In this document: in pieces, positions 21,397-33,145 of the stretch | Layout of the letters: every line of letters begins with the position of its first letter | How positions within the stretch are numbered: position 1 is the stretch's first letter | Source of the DNA: Arbacia lixula | Taxonomy: Eukaryota; Echinodermata; Echinoidea; Arbacioida; Arbaciidae | Direction: 5' to 3' | Length of the DNA stretch: 64,000 nt | Assembly (NCBI GenBank): GCA_963669155.1 | Contig: OZ022597.1 | Span: 1,618,673-1,682,672, forward strand | Program-made: the position numbers and the translations under genes | Notes under the pieces: generated by a model | Told to the model about the DNA's origin: nothing | The model's input: the letters and a program-made list of their open reading frames with translations, nothing else | Databases searched by the model: none

Positions 21397-22240
21397 CATA
21401 AATGTACATGAATAAATGACATGATTTGCATCTTCGCGTACTTTTTGTGTGTAGAGAGAACAAGAGAACAGATTTTGGTACGTGCAGTGATGTATGCAGT
21501 GCCGCCACCAGCTTTTTTAAGGGGGGGGGGGGGGGGTGCGTTTGGGCGGATAAGGACAAAAAAAAAAATGACCAATTCCGATGTCAGACAGTGCTGCTGG
21601 TGGCATAGGTAGGGGCAAAGACAAACTACTCTATAACTGAAATGTATAATATGTATGATACAAATGTATTGAAATATCAATTATCACATTGAAATATCAT
21701 GTGTCTTATTTTAGATTTTCTTTTTCCCCTGTTCTTTCCATTTTTTCTTTGTTGTTGTTGTCCTCTTTCTCCTTTTCTCTTTATTTTTTCCTTTTTCTTT
21801 TTTTTTCTTTTTAACCCTTCCTTCTTCTATTTCCTCCCTGTTTGTCTTGCTGTTCCTTCTTTCCTTCCTTTCTTTCTTTCTGCTTCTCTCACCCCCCCCC
21901 CTTCTCTCTCTCTCTCTCTGTCACCTATTTCTATATCTTTCCTTTCTCATGGCGTTTCAGTGTATTGTAGTATACGGTCGCTCTATTTCAATTCAGATGT
22001 AACCACAAACAACACGACCAAGTAATTGAAATTGAGATGTTTAATCTGGATCTTTTTTAACACGCTGTCTTTCCACTAAGTTATTTCAATCATATGATCG
22101 ATATATGGTCATGTTCACAGTATAGGGTGTCACTCACAAATTTCAACATGTTTGTCTGTAGTCATTTCATAAATCCACAGAATGTATAAATACTGTGGCA
22201 TATGGGTGACCTCACTAGATGCCACGGTACCTCGGCTGAC
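20945..22240 (+). repeat. Duplicated segment of about 1.3 kb, copy 1
   Basis: Sequence from the CpG-rich element through a pyrimidine-rich block (21,715-21,945) to GGGTGACCTCACTAG (22,205) is collinear with 40,655-41,990, differing by scattered substitutions and indels. This is either one long repeat family member or an old segmental duplication. Confidence 0.8.
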
Positions 22241-22244
22241 TTAA

Positions 22245-23640
22245 ACATCTCAAATTGCATATGCAATCTGTCAATACAAACTGGTGTATTCCCCTCCAAA
22301 ATGAAAATCGCAAAAGTTGTACCCATATTCAAGAAAGACCTCACTTCAGATTGTAGGAAATATAGACCCACTTCTATCCTTCCATTATTTTCCAAGGTAC
22401 TCGAGAGAGTTGTTTACAATCGTATCTACAATTTCACGGTGTGTACTATATCCTTTGTTCCAACCAATACGGGTTTAGAACGAATTGCTCTACCGAATTT
22501 GCTTTAATCAATCTTTATGAAAAAATCCTGAATTGTGTCTGAATAAGCATGCAATAGCTATTTTTATGGATTTATCAATTTAGCATTTGATACCCTGTCA
22601 CATACAATACTATTAGCAAAATTGCGTTATTACGGGATTCGGGGCATACCACTTCTTTGGTTTCAAGGCTATCTAGCTGACAGAAAATAATACACTGTGT
22701 ATAACTCACAAACTTCTGATTTCATGTTTCTTACACCTGGTGTACCACAGGGTTCACTACTTGGTCCTTTATTGATTCTAATATATATCAATGCTATAAT
22801 AAATTCCCCACATCCTTCCGCCTACGTTCTTTTTGCAGTCGACACTGCTTTAGTTGCCTCTGAGGAAAGCATTTACATTTTGATCAATAAAGTGAATGTT
22901 CATTTAATGCATGTTCATAATTAGCTTTTGTGCAATATATTATTTCTAAACACTGTTAAAACTCCATTTGTTGTTTTCAGACATAGGCAAGACCTAAATA
23001 CTTGTTATAATGATGATCCCTTATACATCAACAACATTAGAATTAAGCAATGTCCTGTGGTTACATATCTTGGAGTGCTTGAAGATATGTATTTATGTTG
23101 GGATTTACATACACATTTTGTTTGCCGAAAAATATCACGTAACATTGGTATCATGAATAATCTGAAACTCACTATTCCACGTAAATTCTTGTTAATGATG
23201 TACAATGCATTCATAGTGCCTCACATCGCTAATTGCAATGCGTTATGGGGTTCGTTGCACCCTTCTTAATTAGTCAGACTTCATCGTTTATACAGAACAG
23301 ACTCCTCCGTATTATGTGCCAGTTCTCATTACCTTGAATCTTCGTTACCCCTGTTCGAACGTTGCTTAATTTTTATCTTATATAAATACGATGCAAATTG
23401 CCTGTTTAATTCGTAGATACTTTTCAAACCTAATATCTCATGCACATGTTTTCATTGAATGCTGAAATTCATTAGTACAATACCCTTCAACCTGTTAAAT
23501 TCCACATGTGGAAAGTTAAATACAAAATACTCTTTCCAAATCAGCCCGTTGTTTAGGTCCAGTAACCTAGAACTCATTACCAGCCCACATTCAGAATGTT
23601 TAGTTTCGTAATTCTTTCAAAATTAACTTGTTAAAGGTGA
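22245..23640 (+). pseudogene. CR1/Jockey-like LINE reverse transcriptase relic
   Basis: Successive frames with several frameshifts and stops encode recognisable reverse transcriptase blocks. In order: FKKDLTSDCRKYRPTSIL (RT motif 1), YGFRTNCSTEFALINL, an FMDLSIAFDT-like block (motif A region), TPGVPQGSLLGPLLILIYIN (motif B), a block reading FAVDTALVASEES where FADDTAL is expected, then YLGVLEDMYLCWDLHTHF and PHIANCNALWGSLHPS. The catalytic YADD/FADD is degraded to FAVD. 5' truncated; no endonuclease remains. Confidence 0.85.
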
Positions 23641-24534
23641 TATTCATAGGAAATAAAATCAAATAAATATAGTTTATTTTATAATTGAACAAGTTATTAA
23701 AGCAATTTATGCAGCTAACATGCCATGAAAGTGTTCAGTTATGTGTTTAATAAAAGTCAAATTTCACTAAATTGACTCTCTTCCTGACCTACGAAATCGC
23801 CTGAGGAAAAGTGGCGTTGTGTGTACGTCACAGCCGGGATATGCTTCACAATGACCATTGTGTATTACACCTGTTAATGCACTAGCAACTGCCATCACAG
23901 TTTCATTAACAATGCCTGATGCTTCTGGCGGAAAAGAAGCTGCGGATTGGCATGTGTGATGCACAATAACGCCTCCCGTTTCTTACGTCAGACCTAAAGG
24001 CCGTTTCGGATGACAGTAGGTCAAATTTGTCCCCGAGAATACGGTGATTGTTTTCACCCTAATTTCGCTTTTTGGAAAGTGATATATTGTTTAAATGTCA
24101 TCCGAGCTCATTGTATGGCTTATAAGCTTTCTGTAGATGAATATCTTCATATTTTTGGATTTTCTATGAATATCACCTTTAACAGTGTCAAAATAAAATG
24201 TAAGCCAAATTACAAAGGTTAACTGACTGGCAATGGAAGCCACGTTGCTCAGTAATGTTTTTCTTTTGCAATAGCTTTAACACACATGGCCGAGTTAATT
24301 CGACTCATCTTCTAAAAGCCCTTATACCATATGTTTTATAATACAGGTAACCTAGGCTCTGTGGCGCACTGGATGCATTGCATTCTTAATTCTTTGGTCT
24401 ATCCTTTTCGCAGCTAGGAGCCGTGCCTAATTTATTGTTACCCGCATTTTTTTCGGTTTGCCTGATTTTGCCCTAAGGGTATTATGTAATAGTAAGTGAC
24501 GTGAGCACATATGGGAGAACATGATTGGTAGATT

Positions 24535-24780
24535 TTGTTTTGGTATAATGGAACGAGGGTCCGAGAGGACATGAGTTTGACGAAAGACCTGTTTTGTCCT
24601 GTGTGCGGGAGAGAGTCGGGGAAGTCTGGGGACTTGCTGCATGAGAGTGAGTGTTTCCGCCCCAACTCTAGCTGCCACTGTTTCTGCTGTCATGAGCGGG
24701 AAGTGCAGACGGCCGCCGTGTGGACACAAATTCCTCCGGGAGGCAGGCAACAGGGTCTTCAATTCTTCAAAATAACTGTA
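24535..24780 (+). CDS. Possible Cys-rich coding exon, unrecognised
   Basis: An open frame from ATG, or from the internal MSLTKDLFCPVCG, with nine cysteines arranged CPVCG...C...CHCFCC, reminiscent of a zinc-binding segment. It ends at a strong donor ACT/GTAAGT (24,780) in phase 0. GC content is raised relative to the flanks. The opposite strand is also open over this stretch, which weakens the case. It could be a 5' exon of the hydrolase-like gene downstream (27,049-29,530) or unrelated. No function assigned. Confidence 0.35.
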
Positions 24781-25530
24781 AGTCTGAAACATGCCAGTTT
24801 GCGGGGGTTTCTACGAGTGTTTAATTTCTCAGTATAGGCAAGTCTTTCAGATTGAAGTTTGGCTTTCTAAAAATCAGTGCTTTCAACTAAAGTGAACATT
24901 TTAAACGCAAACAATTTCTGACACGAAAATTACCATTTCAAATTGAATGATTTCTTCTAGTTCGGAAACTGAACGTATGTATTTTTCAGCAAAAACTGAA
25001 ATGTGTTTTATTAGTAGTCAAATGTCATAAACGCCCTCTTTTGACAAGTAACAAAAGTCGGCCACTTTATGTCAGCCATGTCGAACTTTGAGGAAGCCTA
25101 TATTGTTAGGTATTTTTCATTGATTGGTACCACCGTGTATTTACGGCATATATTTATATTGGGGTGAAAATGAGAACTACTTTAGCGTGGCTATATGTTT
25201 TGATAATCAATGGTTTATGCAACTTACGCATTTTCTTAACGAGCGGTCATAAGTAATGGTTGCTGGTTAAATAGAAGTATTGTACATAGCAGAGGTATGA
25301 ATGATTCTAGCACTGGACATTATTATGCTAGTAAATGGCTATTATGCTAATTAGAGATATCGAGGAGATATCCGGTTGCTTTTTTGCGAAGTGTATTTGG
25401 TAAAACAAATGGTGTGATTATTGTCATTTTAAGATGGCGTGTGCTTTACAAGATATAAAGTTAAAGCGTACAAGTTATACTTGGGTTGAATATATATTTA
25501 TGATGCGGTGTAATTGTATTTCAGCCGTAA

Positions 25531-25836
25531 TCAAGGGCTCAGCCATCACGTGCCCTTGCACCCAGACCGGGCGGTGACTGTTCGGTTTCCTGGTCTCCCT
25601 CATCGAAGTCGCCGAGCATCGAGGATCGCAACTACAACCACCTCAGCTCGGGTATCGACGTCCTACCGTGTAACCTCGACAGCGGGTCTTTTGATGAACT
25701 CGCGCTTCAAAAATCAACGTTATTGCGATCGCGTCGTCAAGGCAACCGGGTTGTATTGACGCTGCACACTGCGCTGAACATTATCAACTGGCCATATGCA
25801 GGTTTTGATATCTGTACCCAAGATAGTTTGATGTAA
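25531..25836 (+). CDS. Unrecognised open exon-like frame, GC-rich
   Basis: A plus frame without ATG stays open for 101 codons and encodes ...IEDRNYNHLSSGIDVLPCNL... and ...GNRVVLTLHTALNIINWPYA. A splice acceptor (TGTATTTCAG at 25,515-25,524, or GGGCTCAG at 25,535-25,542) lies just upstream. RVVLTLH is placed where DUF829/TMEM53 proteins have their first core beta strand, so it may be a damaged upstream exon of the same gene. The downstream donor phase does not match exon 27,049, so either an exon is missing or it is decayed. Confidence 0.35.
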   Translation, partial: SRAQPSRALAPRPGGDCSVSWSPSSKSPSIEDRNYNHLSSGIDVLPCNLDSGSFDELALQKSTLLRSRRQGNRVVLTLHTALNIINWPYAGFDICTQDSLM

Positions 25837-26295
25837 GCCCATAATTTCATTCATTACTTTTAATATATATATGAATAGTAGACAGAGTCCATCGGAAAAT
25901 ATTTGATAGTTTATCCATCCTCACTCCTATTTAAAGATTATTTTATTGAGGCAACATTTCACTGTTCAATTCAGATGCTATGTGTATGTTATTGCGTTTT
26001 ATTATAATCTGATTATTTCATGCATTCCTTATAATCAAAGTTTCATTTTGAAACTACATAAACATTAGTTCCGATTTTTATTCTTTATTTTATTCATGAA
26101 GAACCCCACAATGTGACAAACAGCATTCCTCCTCTCTAAATACTATTTACTTCGCGCAACATAGAATATAATAAGTTAACAGCTTTAGCTCCCCGGTGCA
26201 ATTATTTTATTTATCTGCATGCTCTTTTTACACAGGTGTACCCAATTTATCAAGCCACTGAGGAATTTACGGGTAAACCTTTTTCTGCATTGTTT

Positions 26296-26903
26296 ATCCT
26301 TGACCCGTGCTCGTATTGGGCATTCCCATTTGAGTCATGCGTACTGATTTGCAGTAGAAAATCCACCTCAATGCATGTCATGTAATTATACACTAACAAT
26401 TAAACACATTCTCCTTGAATGTGTTGAACTTGCAAATATTCGTATTAACTTTTTGATTGTCCTGACCTCAAGACATTATTTAGAGATATTTCGCGATTAT
26501 GTGTTATAAACTTTCTAAAGAAGATCAATCTTTACAATAGATTTTAAGTGGGAAACTGATCGTATCCCAATCACAACAGGTATACACTTGGCAAGGTATT
26601 TTATTCCAATTGCCTAGTCTTTCGGTGGAGACTTTAAACCGTCGCGTCGGTCCCGTGTAAAGGAGAGTCACACCATTGGCACGTTAAAGAACCTGCTTCT
26701 CTTTTCATAAAGAGTAGGGAAGTTATCCCGAAGAAGGAGTCAACATATTGATTTATTTCTGATTTATAATCCTGCTCAAATTCTGTAATTCACATTAGGG
26801 AAACTTGAATTGTATAATCTTTTTAGATGAACTGTTCAACACTTATATGACACTCAAGTGTTAGAAGTGTCGTTAATTTCTTATTAATCAATCAATCAAT
26901 CAT
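26296..26903 (+). mobile_element. I/Nimb-like LINE 3' remnant
   Basis: Broken frames encode LTRARIGHSHLSHAYL, then MSCNYTLTIKHILLECVELA with a C..C...H...C arrangement, then LKTLFRDI and LKKINLYNRF. This is the usual C-terminus after the RNase H domain in I/Nimb-type LINEs. The 3' UTR block GGTGGAGACTTTAAACCG with GGTCCCGTGT and GCACGTTAAAGAACCTGC, common in marine invertebrate repeats, follows. It ends with an AATC microsatellite (26,883-26,903). Confidence 0.75.
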
Positions 26904-27555
26904 TGTTTATACTTACATCTTTGCAAAACTCATGTTGTGCCGCTTTTTTTTTAATCGTCGCCACTGCCGACCAGTCACTATTTATATTTTCCTATGTTAC
27001 GTCATATGTTGACATAGTACATGTTTCAATGTTGTATTTTTTTTTTAGTTCTAGATTCGATGTACTTGTGGTCAAGACGCGACCCATCGACATCGCCTGG
27101 CCCGCCAACGCCAAAGAGATCGCGCGGGAGATCCTGGATTATGTCATGGACGGCGACACACGCCGTCTTCTGGTCCATGCCTTCTCCGTCAGCAGCCACG
27201 TGTACGCCGAGATGCTCGACCTGATGGATGCATCAGAGGGAGAAGACGCGCGCGTCTGCGGAGCGGAGTAGCCGTTAGGCCTATGCATCGGTGCGTTACC
27301 GCATCGTTGATTAGATCCTGTACAGTTGTATTCTCTCCAGGGATAGCTACGAGGGTATCTACTCGCAGGCCGCCAACAACTTCTTTACGCAGTTTGTCAT
27401 CAAGAGGGTTGCAGAGACCTACTTTTGGCTGACCAACAAGTACACCATGGATAGCATCGTCAAGGTGAGCTTGAAGGGTGAACTCTCTCGTGAGCATTGG
27501 CGTGAAGATATGTAGTAAGCCAATGTGGTTTTCAGGGAATGGTAATGTAAGAGTT

Positions 27556-28950
27556 AAAGGTCCCCTGTAATCAAAATGTATGTTGACGTCTGCTGATGCA
27601 ACTTCACATGTATTTAACAAAATCACTAACTGTTCAATGGAATTATGTGTCCTATATTTTAAAGTAATTTTTTCTATATTTTTCCAGGGATGTGTTATGG
27701 AAGGATATGAAGCAATTTTCTTCCTTTGAACCCATGTGCCAAGCCGCTGAAAAGTTATGTGTTCTCAACAGGTGCTGTTCAGGTGTTTGAACAATTATGA
27801 ACATGATTGTGTGGCAACGGCGAGAACAAAAGAAATGTACAGTCTCATTTCGCTTGTCCCGTTCTGTTAATGGCATTAATACTTCCATGAGCATAACAGG
27901 TATCAGCAAACGCAAATAAACAAGTTTTTCAAGTGAAATATCTCTGTTTCACGCAAACACACACAAACGCCGTTAATGATAATACACAGCTTAATATAGC
28001 ATTTTGAGAGTGGTTGAATTCCCCAAATGCACAAGTTGTCGGAAAGTGAAGAAATTGGTCAATTTTGTAAGTAATACAAATAGCTTTTATGTCCGATTTT
28101 TAATGATTCCTCAATACTTTTCGAAACAAAAGCAGAGTAAAGGATCTGTCATTATCTGCCGTTAACTTCCTTAAAGTTTGCAAACAAATTTGTCAAAAAC
28201 AAAACGTCTACAGATAAATGGGAAATTAAAGAAATTTCAGAAATTTTAAAATCAGCTAAATGTCGGCTCGGCACATGGAACTTGAAAGCATTGTCATGAT
28301 AATGGATTCTTTTGACATTCATGAGCACGATTTAGAACCCATACAGATGTTTGCATATATTATGCTCGAGTTTCTACTCCTTCGTAACACCTCCCTGATT
28401 TTTCTCAGCACTGATAAGCCCCGCCTCCAAAAATTTCCTCCAACTCAAGATTCTTGTTGTGACGTCATCAAAGTTAAAAATTAGAAGTATAATAGACAGA
28501 ATTATGCACAAATTACACATTGCAATGACTACCCCCACCTGCCCACAAGAGCATCACATGTCTTCACACAATACAACCTAACAACCTTTCATGTGGGAAT
28601 AATCGTTTCCTAATGTCAGAAATGTGCTAGCTATGCCAAGGGGGAAAATACATTGTATAAACATGCGATGACATTATAAACACTTGCAGGTAGTCATTGC
28701 AATGTTTAGTTTGTGCATAAATTATGTATATTATCTTGCTAATTTATACACCTGTGATAATGTCACAACAAGAATCTTGAGTTGGGGGATATTTTTTGAG
28801 GCGGGGCTTATCAGTGCTGAGAAAAAAATATAGAAAAATTATTTTAAAATAAAGGACACATATTTCCATTAAGCCGTTACTGATTTTGTGATATACATAT
28901 TAAGTTGCATCAACATAAGTCAACATGCATTTTGATTGCAGGGACCCTTT
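27556..28950. mobile_element. Foldback element 'AAAGGTCCCCTG', copy 1 (carrying a nested hAT-like insertion)
   Basis: The two halves are reverse complements: AAAGGTCCCCTGTAATC, GATAAGCCCCGCCTCC, CTCAAGATTCTTGTTGTGAC and TTATGCACAAATTACACATT on the left, mirrored on the right by GTTTGTGCATAAATTATG, CACAACAAGAATCTTGAG, GAGGCGGGGCTTATC and CAGGGACCCTTT. Without the insertion (27,685-28,397) it is about 680 bp. Other copies: 48,664-49,295 and 51,770-52,101. Confidence 0.88.
27685..28397 (+). mobile_element. hAT-like non-autonomous transposon, copy 2 (nested)
   Basis: Starts CAGGGATGTGTTATGGAAGG and ends CCTTCGTAACACCTCCCTG. It is flanked by ATTTTTC on both sides (7 bp; 8 bp with one mismatch), and the interrupted host sequence is intact in foldback copy 2, so this is an insertion inside the foldback element. 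It is in the opposite orientation to the 15,181 copy. Confidence 0.88.
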
Positions 28951-29145
28951 AAAGGTCCGTCTCATTGGTGGTGGAGATGTCGCAAGGACAGCGTAGATAA
29001 GTTACAGAGACTTCAGGCGACTTGGAAAAAAATCAAACGCATTCGAATTCATGATGACTTCTCGGAGAGCCGTCTATTCTCGCGGAGACTCGGTCTCAAA
29101 AAAGCCACATATTTCTAACATTTTACAAGGCATAAACTCAGCAGT

Positions 29146-29620
29146 AATTTACATCTTGGGGAATCATAATTCATAATGATTCATTAAGGCATGAAGTAAA
29201 GCGAGAATTCCATAAGAATTTCCAAAGAAACAGAGCAGAGTTTATTAACGGTCCTATTGTTCTGCATTGTCCTTCAGGTGAATGAGATCTTCACTGGCCG
29301 CCCGGTCAAGGCGCCCGCCCTGAACCTCTTCTCTCGCGATGACCCGATCGCCACGGCCAAGGAAAACGACGAGTTGGTCGAGCAGTGGCGCAAGCATGTG
29401 GAGAACGACCTTGACGTCAAGTGTTACAGAGCTCCCCACTTTGCGAAGCACAGTAACGAGTAGGAGGAGAACATCTACGGCTTCATGGGCAAGCTGACAC
29501 TGCAGAGCTGCCGCACGTTCCAGTTAGAGAAAATCAGCAGTGATTTACATCTTGGGGAATCATAACTCATAATGATCCATTAATGTATGAAGGAAAGGGA
29601 GAACTCCATAAGAATTCCGT
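29146..29620 (+). repeat. Direct repeats bracketing the last hydrolase exon
   Basis: TTTACATCTTGGGGAATCAT, followed by AAYTCATAATGATYCATTAA and GAGAAYTCCATAAGAATT, occurs at 29,146-29,216 and again at 29,538-29,616, on either side of the exon that begins at 29,278. Unequal exchange between them would delete or duplicate the exon. Confidence 0.8.
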
Positions 29621-29649
29621 CGTCGGCGGGGACGCTACTGTAGGAAGCG

Positions 29650-30130
29650 CCAAAGCAGGCCGAATCAAAGTGGAATGAGTGAGGGACATTGTCGAGAACT
29701 CGCGAAGCTCAACAAATGAACACTAGGCTAAATCTTCCTAAAGGAGTGGTCACTATAGACTGTAGGATGGACTTTGCCACGACTGAACGAAGGATGAGTG
29801 AGGGAGATAATTAATCCGCGCAGCCAGCTTGACAAATGAACAAGAATTTGACAAATGAAAAAGAAATCTCTCCAACCAGAGATGCCATTATAGGATGGGC
29901 TTTTGCGAAACTTGACAAAATGGTAAGGGAGAAAGAGCCCGCTGAGCTAGCGCAACAAATCAACTCTACATCTTGTCTAAAATAAAGGTCACGATGAATT
30001 AACGGATATACTTTGGAACGATTTGAAGAGAACGCGCAGAGGTAGCTCAACTAATCAACGCTACATATCTCTTTAAGGAGAGGTCATTGAAGGGTGGACT
30101 TTCCCACAGAGGAACACCTGGGTAACTCCA
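29650..30130 (+). repeat. Degenerate tandem repeat, unit about 110-120 bp, 4 copies
   Basis: Each unit contains variants of CGCGCAGCTAGCTCAACAAAT, CTACATCT..CTAAA, GGAGNGGTCACTATAG and GGGTGGACTTTGCCAC. Unit starts fall near 29,670, 29,800, 29,935 and 30,035. Confidence 0.75.
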
Positions 30131-30134
30131 CACA

Positions 30135-32755
30135 TGTCCTGTATAAATATCAGCGACACATCTCTCTCTTGATTAAGCTGCGAGCTTTAGGATTGACTGG
30201 TCAGAAATAACCGCCAATATTACTTGTTTACATGCCGAAACTCGCACATCATTATTGAACCAGCGGACTGCATCTCCTTTGGGGTATTGAGCATTAGTTT
30301 AAAACTGATGCAGGGGAACAAAAGGTATTCTGTATCCACCCATTGGACAGTCAGTTAGACATGTTCACCGTAATAGCGGATCATATTCAAATATGCCTAG
30401 AGCGAGTATTGACCTAACTTGTGACATATGACTCAAGTCATAGCTGTGTGTGTTATGTCACACAAAGAAGAATGTTTCATTATCATGTACATGTATGTAT
30501 ATTATGAAACTGATATGTGAGACAGGAGTCTGAAGGTTGAGATTTTGTACGTCGTATACTGTGTAAAGTTGACTTGAAAGAGTTTTGATTGATGAAAAAG
30601 AACCAGGGGTATGGGGCATGGGAAGAAGGAGTATTAAGTTGATAAGCATCCTGACTGACTGGTTTACCATGATATGCAATTGATACAAAGAGCTCAGTAC
30701 AGAGAACTGTGTGGCACTCCATGATCGCCTACGTCACATAACAAAGCACCCATAGTATATCACGCAGTCATTCTAACTATCAAGATAGCTTGGACAGACC
30801 ACAAGGCAAATCATGATGGTTGAATTATTTCATGAAAAGTTGGATTGCATGCATGAATACTTTTGAATAAAGAATGACACCACCTCTCTTAACCCTAATA
30901 CTACCGGGGTATTTCAAACCATGTTAGGGGGGGGGGGGGGGGGGAGCGTTTAAATATGGCGATGGGCCGCCCGATTCCCTCAATTTTTTTTTCTATAAGG
31001 GTCAAGAATTATGTACTCTACAAGTTGTATAGCTACATTTACGAAAGTGCCTTTATTTTTTTAAATTCAATAATGTATGCTCATTTATGCAAGAAATCAC
31101 TAGATAAAGCCTCAGGAATATCAATTTCTGGTACAAATGTCTTTGAAAAATCCCTCATCAATTCCTGAAAAAAGAATAGGTTGTGGTAATTATTTCTCAC
31201 GTATTACATTGTTTTTCTTCATGGGCATTTTGCGATTTGGGTGCAAGTGTGTGTGAATGTGGGTGTATGTGGGTTTGTGTGTGTTGTAATTATTCACACT
31301 ACCTATTAGAAAAGTATTTACATAAAATGGGAAATCTCCTGCATGATTTTGTCCATATGGTTGTGCTCAGTCATATAGAAAAATAGCGAAATTTCAGTGA
31401 CATGTGTTTGGTAAACGTAATCTGATATCGGCACAGTAGGTCCCATCGTCATAAATTTGGTATTAACATGTGCGGGAAGGATCAGAACAAAAAATCATGT
31501 TCGTTTCGAACTATTGAGGTGTTCGGAAGAAACGACAAAAAATTGACGGGGGGTGGGGGAATAATGCACCCCCGTGACGACTAGGATTAAAGGATTGTGT
31601 GAAGCACGTTGAATTCTCAATACTGCACATATAAGGGAATGTCGTCCCATGATGTATTAGTGTAAGAGACCGGCGGCATGGATCATTCTTCGACACATAT
31701 CCCCGTCACACACACGCCTGTGTTGCAAGTAATAGCATGTGAGGTGCACAGTATTGATGCAAGAACACGACATGGAATTCTCTATAAGAAGCAGAATAAT
31801 TGTAGTTGTATTTAATTGAGGAAAGCAATGTTTGAACAAACTATTTCTCTCTCAAATGACATTCTATTACATGTGAACTTCCAACGATATAAGCTACCCA
31901 TCATGTACATTGTATATCTATATATTCATGTTATCAGAATCAGTTTGGGCGTGTGCAAAGTATCTAATTGGTGATTCAAATGGCCTAGCTTCTTTGCATT
32001 GTAGAGCGTACAGCTCGGTTTTTCTTGATTTCCCCCGAGATGTTCCTTCACATATACATATATGTTTCTCTCTGCTTGTGATCTGCGTCGGGTTTCGCTG
32101 AAACTCCTTGCGTCGGACGCAAGGAGGACGCAGGGGAGGATCGTAGAAGTTGGCAAGCAAACTGCCAACTCCACGTGATCATAGTGTAAATGTACTTATC
32201 TTTTAAAGGATGGAATAAATTTGAACTTAAGTTATATTTCTAAGCGTTTAAAAAAGACAGCATTAAAAAAGAACAGGTATGTATTTTTAATTTTGAGTTC
32301 TTAAAATAAAATGTATGTTTGTCACATATCCCACCTAATATCCCTCATTCTCATTTTCAATTTTATATTGTAATGAATTATTTTACTTTCTTACTCTGAG
32401 TTTAGTTGTATTTTTGTGGGGAGGTGGGGGGGGGGGGGAGGGTCTCAGCCAGCAAATAATATGTAATAAAACAACATGACATTTTTTATATTCAGGAGAG
32501 TTTTATTCGACAATAGCCAGTGTTGCATCACTGTTTGAATTGAATTTTGACTAGGACAATATTTTGCATCCACAATATAAATATTTGAATGTTTCCTTCA
32601 TCAAAACAATGAGCATTTACATGTACATGATTATACATGGATCAGTTTCATCATTACCGTATTGATATATGTCATGAATTTGAAAATGTTGATGCATTCA
32701 GGAATAAAAGATATATTTGTGGGGAAAATAAGCAACCGTCTACGTCTGCTTATCT
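30135..32755. other. Non-coding stretch; no gene recognised
   Basis: AT-rich with poly-G tracts (30,929-30,946 and 32,420-32,440). A short segment at 32,085-32,175 (CGTCGGACGCAAGGAGGACG) resembles 52,660-52,740. No exon or RNA gene can be supported. Confidence 0.5.
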
Positions 32756-32760
32756 GAATA

Positions 32761-32986
32761 TAGAGTACCGAAGTGTGACGCCATGTGAGCAATATTGTCA
32801 AGACAAATGGCTCTAAACAAAACGGGCAGAACAAGCAGCGGTGATTACAACGGGGAATGTAATTGAGAATGCCGGACACTAGCCCTATATACAATATCGG
32901 ACAGGTAAACCTCTCAGTGGAGTGAGTTTGTTTAGAGCCAATTTGTCTTGACAACATGTTCATATGACGACACCACTTCGGTGCTC
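32761..32986. mobile_element. MITE 'GAGTACCGAAGT' family, copy C (reverse orientation core)
   Basis: Termini TAGAGTACCGAAGTGTGACG and GACACCACTTCGGTGCTCG. The core AATGCCGGACACTAGCCC and ATACAATATCGGACAGG is the reverse complement of that in copies A and B. Confidence 0.85.
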
Positions 32987-33019
32987 GAAAAGAAATAATG
33001 CTTGCATCGGAAGAGAAAA

Positions 33020-33145
33020 GAACAACGAAGATGGATTTAGAGAAAGAGAGGTGGGGGGGGGATAGAGAGAGAGAAAGAGAGGAGGAGGGAGAGAGAGGTG
33101 GAGAGAGAGGAGTTTGGGAGAGAGAGAGAGACGGAGAGAAAAGCG
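33020..33145 (+). repeat. (GA)n-rich low-complexity tract
   Basis: Runs of GAGAGAGAGA, AGAGAGGTGGG and GGAGGGAGAGAG. Open frames here are compositional. Confidence 0.9.

Larger units (their letters stand above)
27049..29530 (+). pseudogene. DUF829/TMEM53-like alpha/beta-hydrolase, decayed
   Basis: Seen: acceptor TTTTTTAG at 27,048, then FDVLVVKTRPIDIAWPANAK, LLVHAFSVSSHVYAEML (nucleophile region; the family usually has HxFSxGG), a stop at 27,268-27,270, a different frame carrying YEGIYSQAANNFFTQFVIKR, donor AAG/GTGAGC at 27,463, acceptor CCTTCAG at 29,277, then VNEIFTGRPVKAPALNLFSRDDPI and a C-terminal APHFAKH block. Defects: a frameshift between the first two blocks; TAG where Gln is expected (27,312 region); TAG at 29,461 directly followed by in-frame EENIYGFMGKL, as if a Tyr codon had mutated. 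Family knowledge: DUF829 proteins are membrane/nuclear-envelope-associated hydrolase-fold proteins of unclear chemistry. The intron holds a foldback element with a nested transposon. Family assignment is by motif recall. Confidence 0.65.

Noticed and set aside
21699..22025. Phe/Leu/Pro-rich open frame (and its copy at 41,378-41,720)
   Set aside because: Pyrimidine-rich low-complexity block within a duplicated repeat; frames are not maintained between the copies.
24427..24792. Minus-strand 121-codon open frame opposite the Cys-rich plus frame
   Set aside because: No domain or splice signals; the plus strand has a strong GTAAGT donor. The plus call is itself only tentative.
27189..27626. Minus-strand 145-codon open frame over the hydrolase exons
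   Set aside because: Antisense shadow of coding-like sequence on the plus strand, which carries recognisable family motifs.
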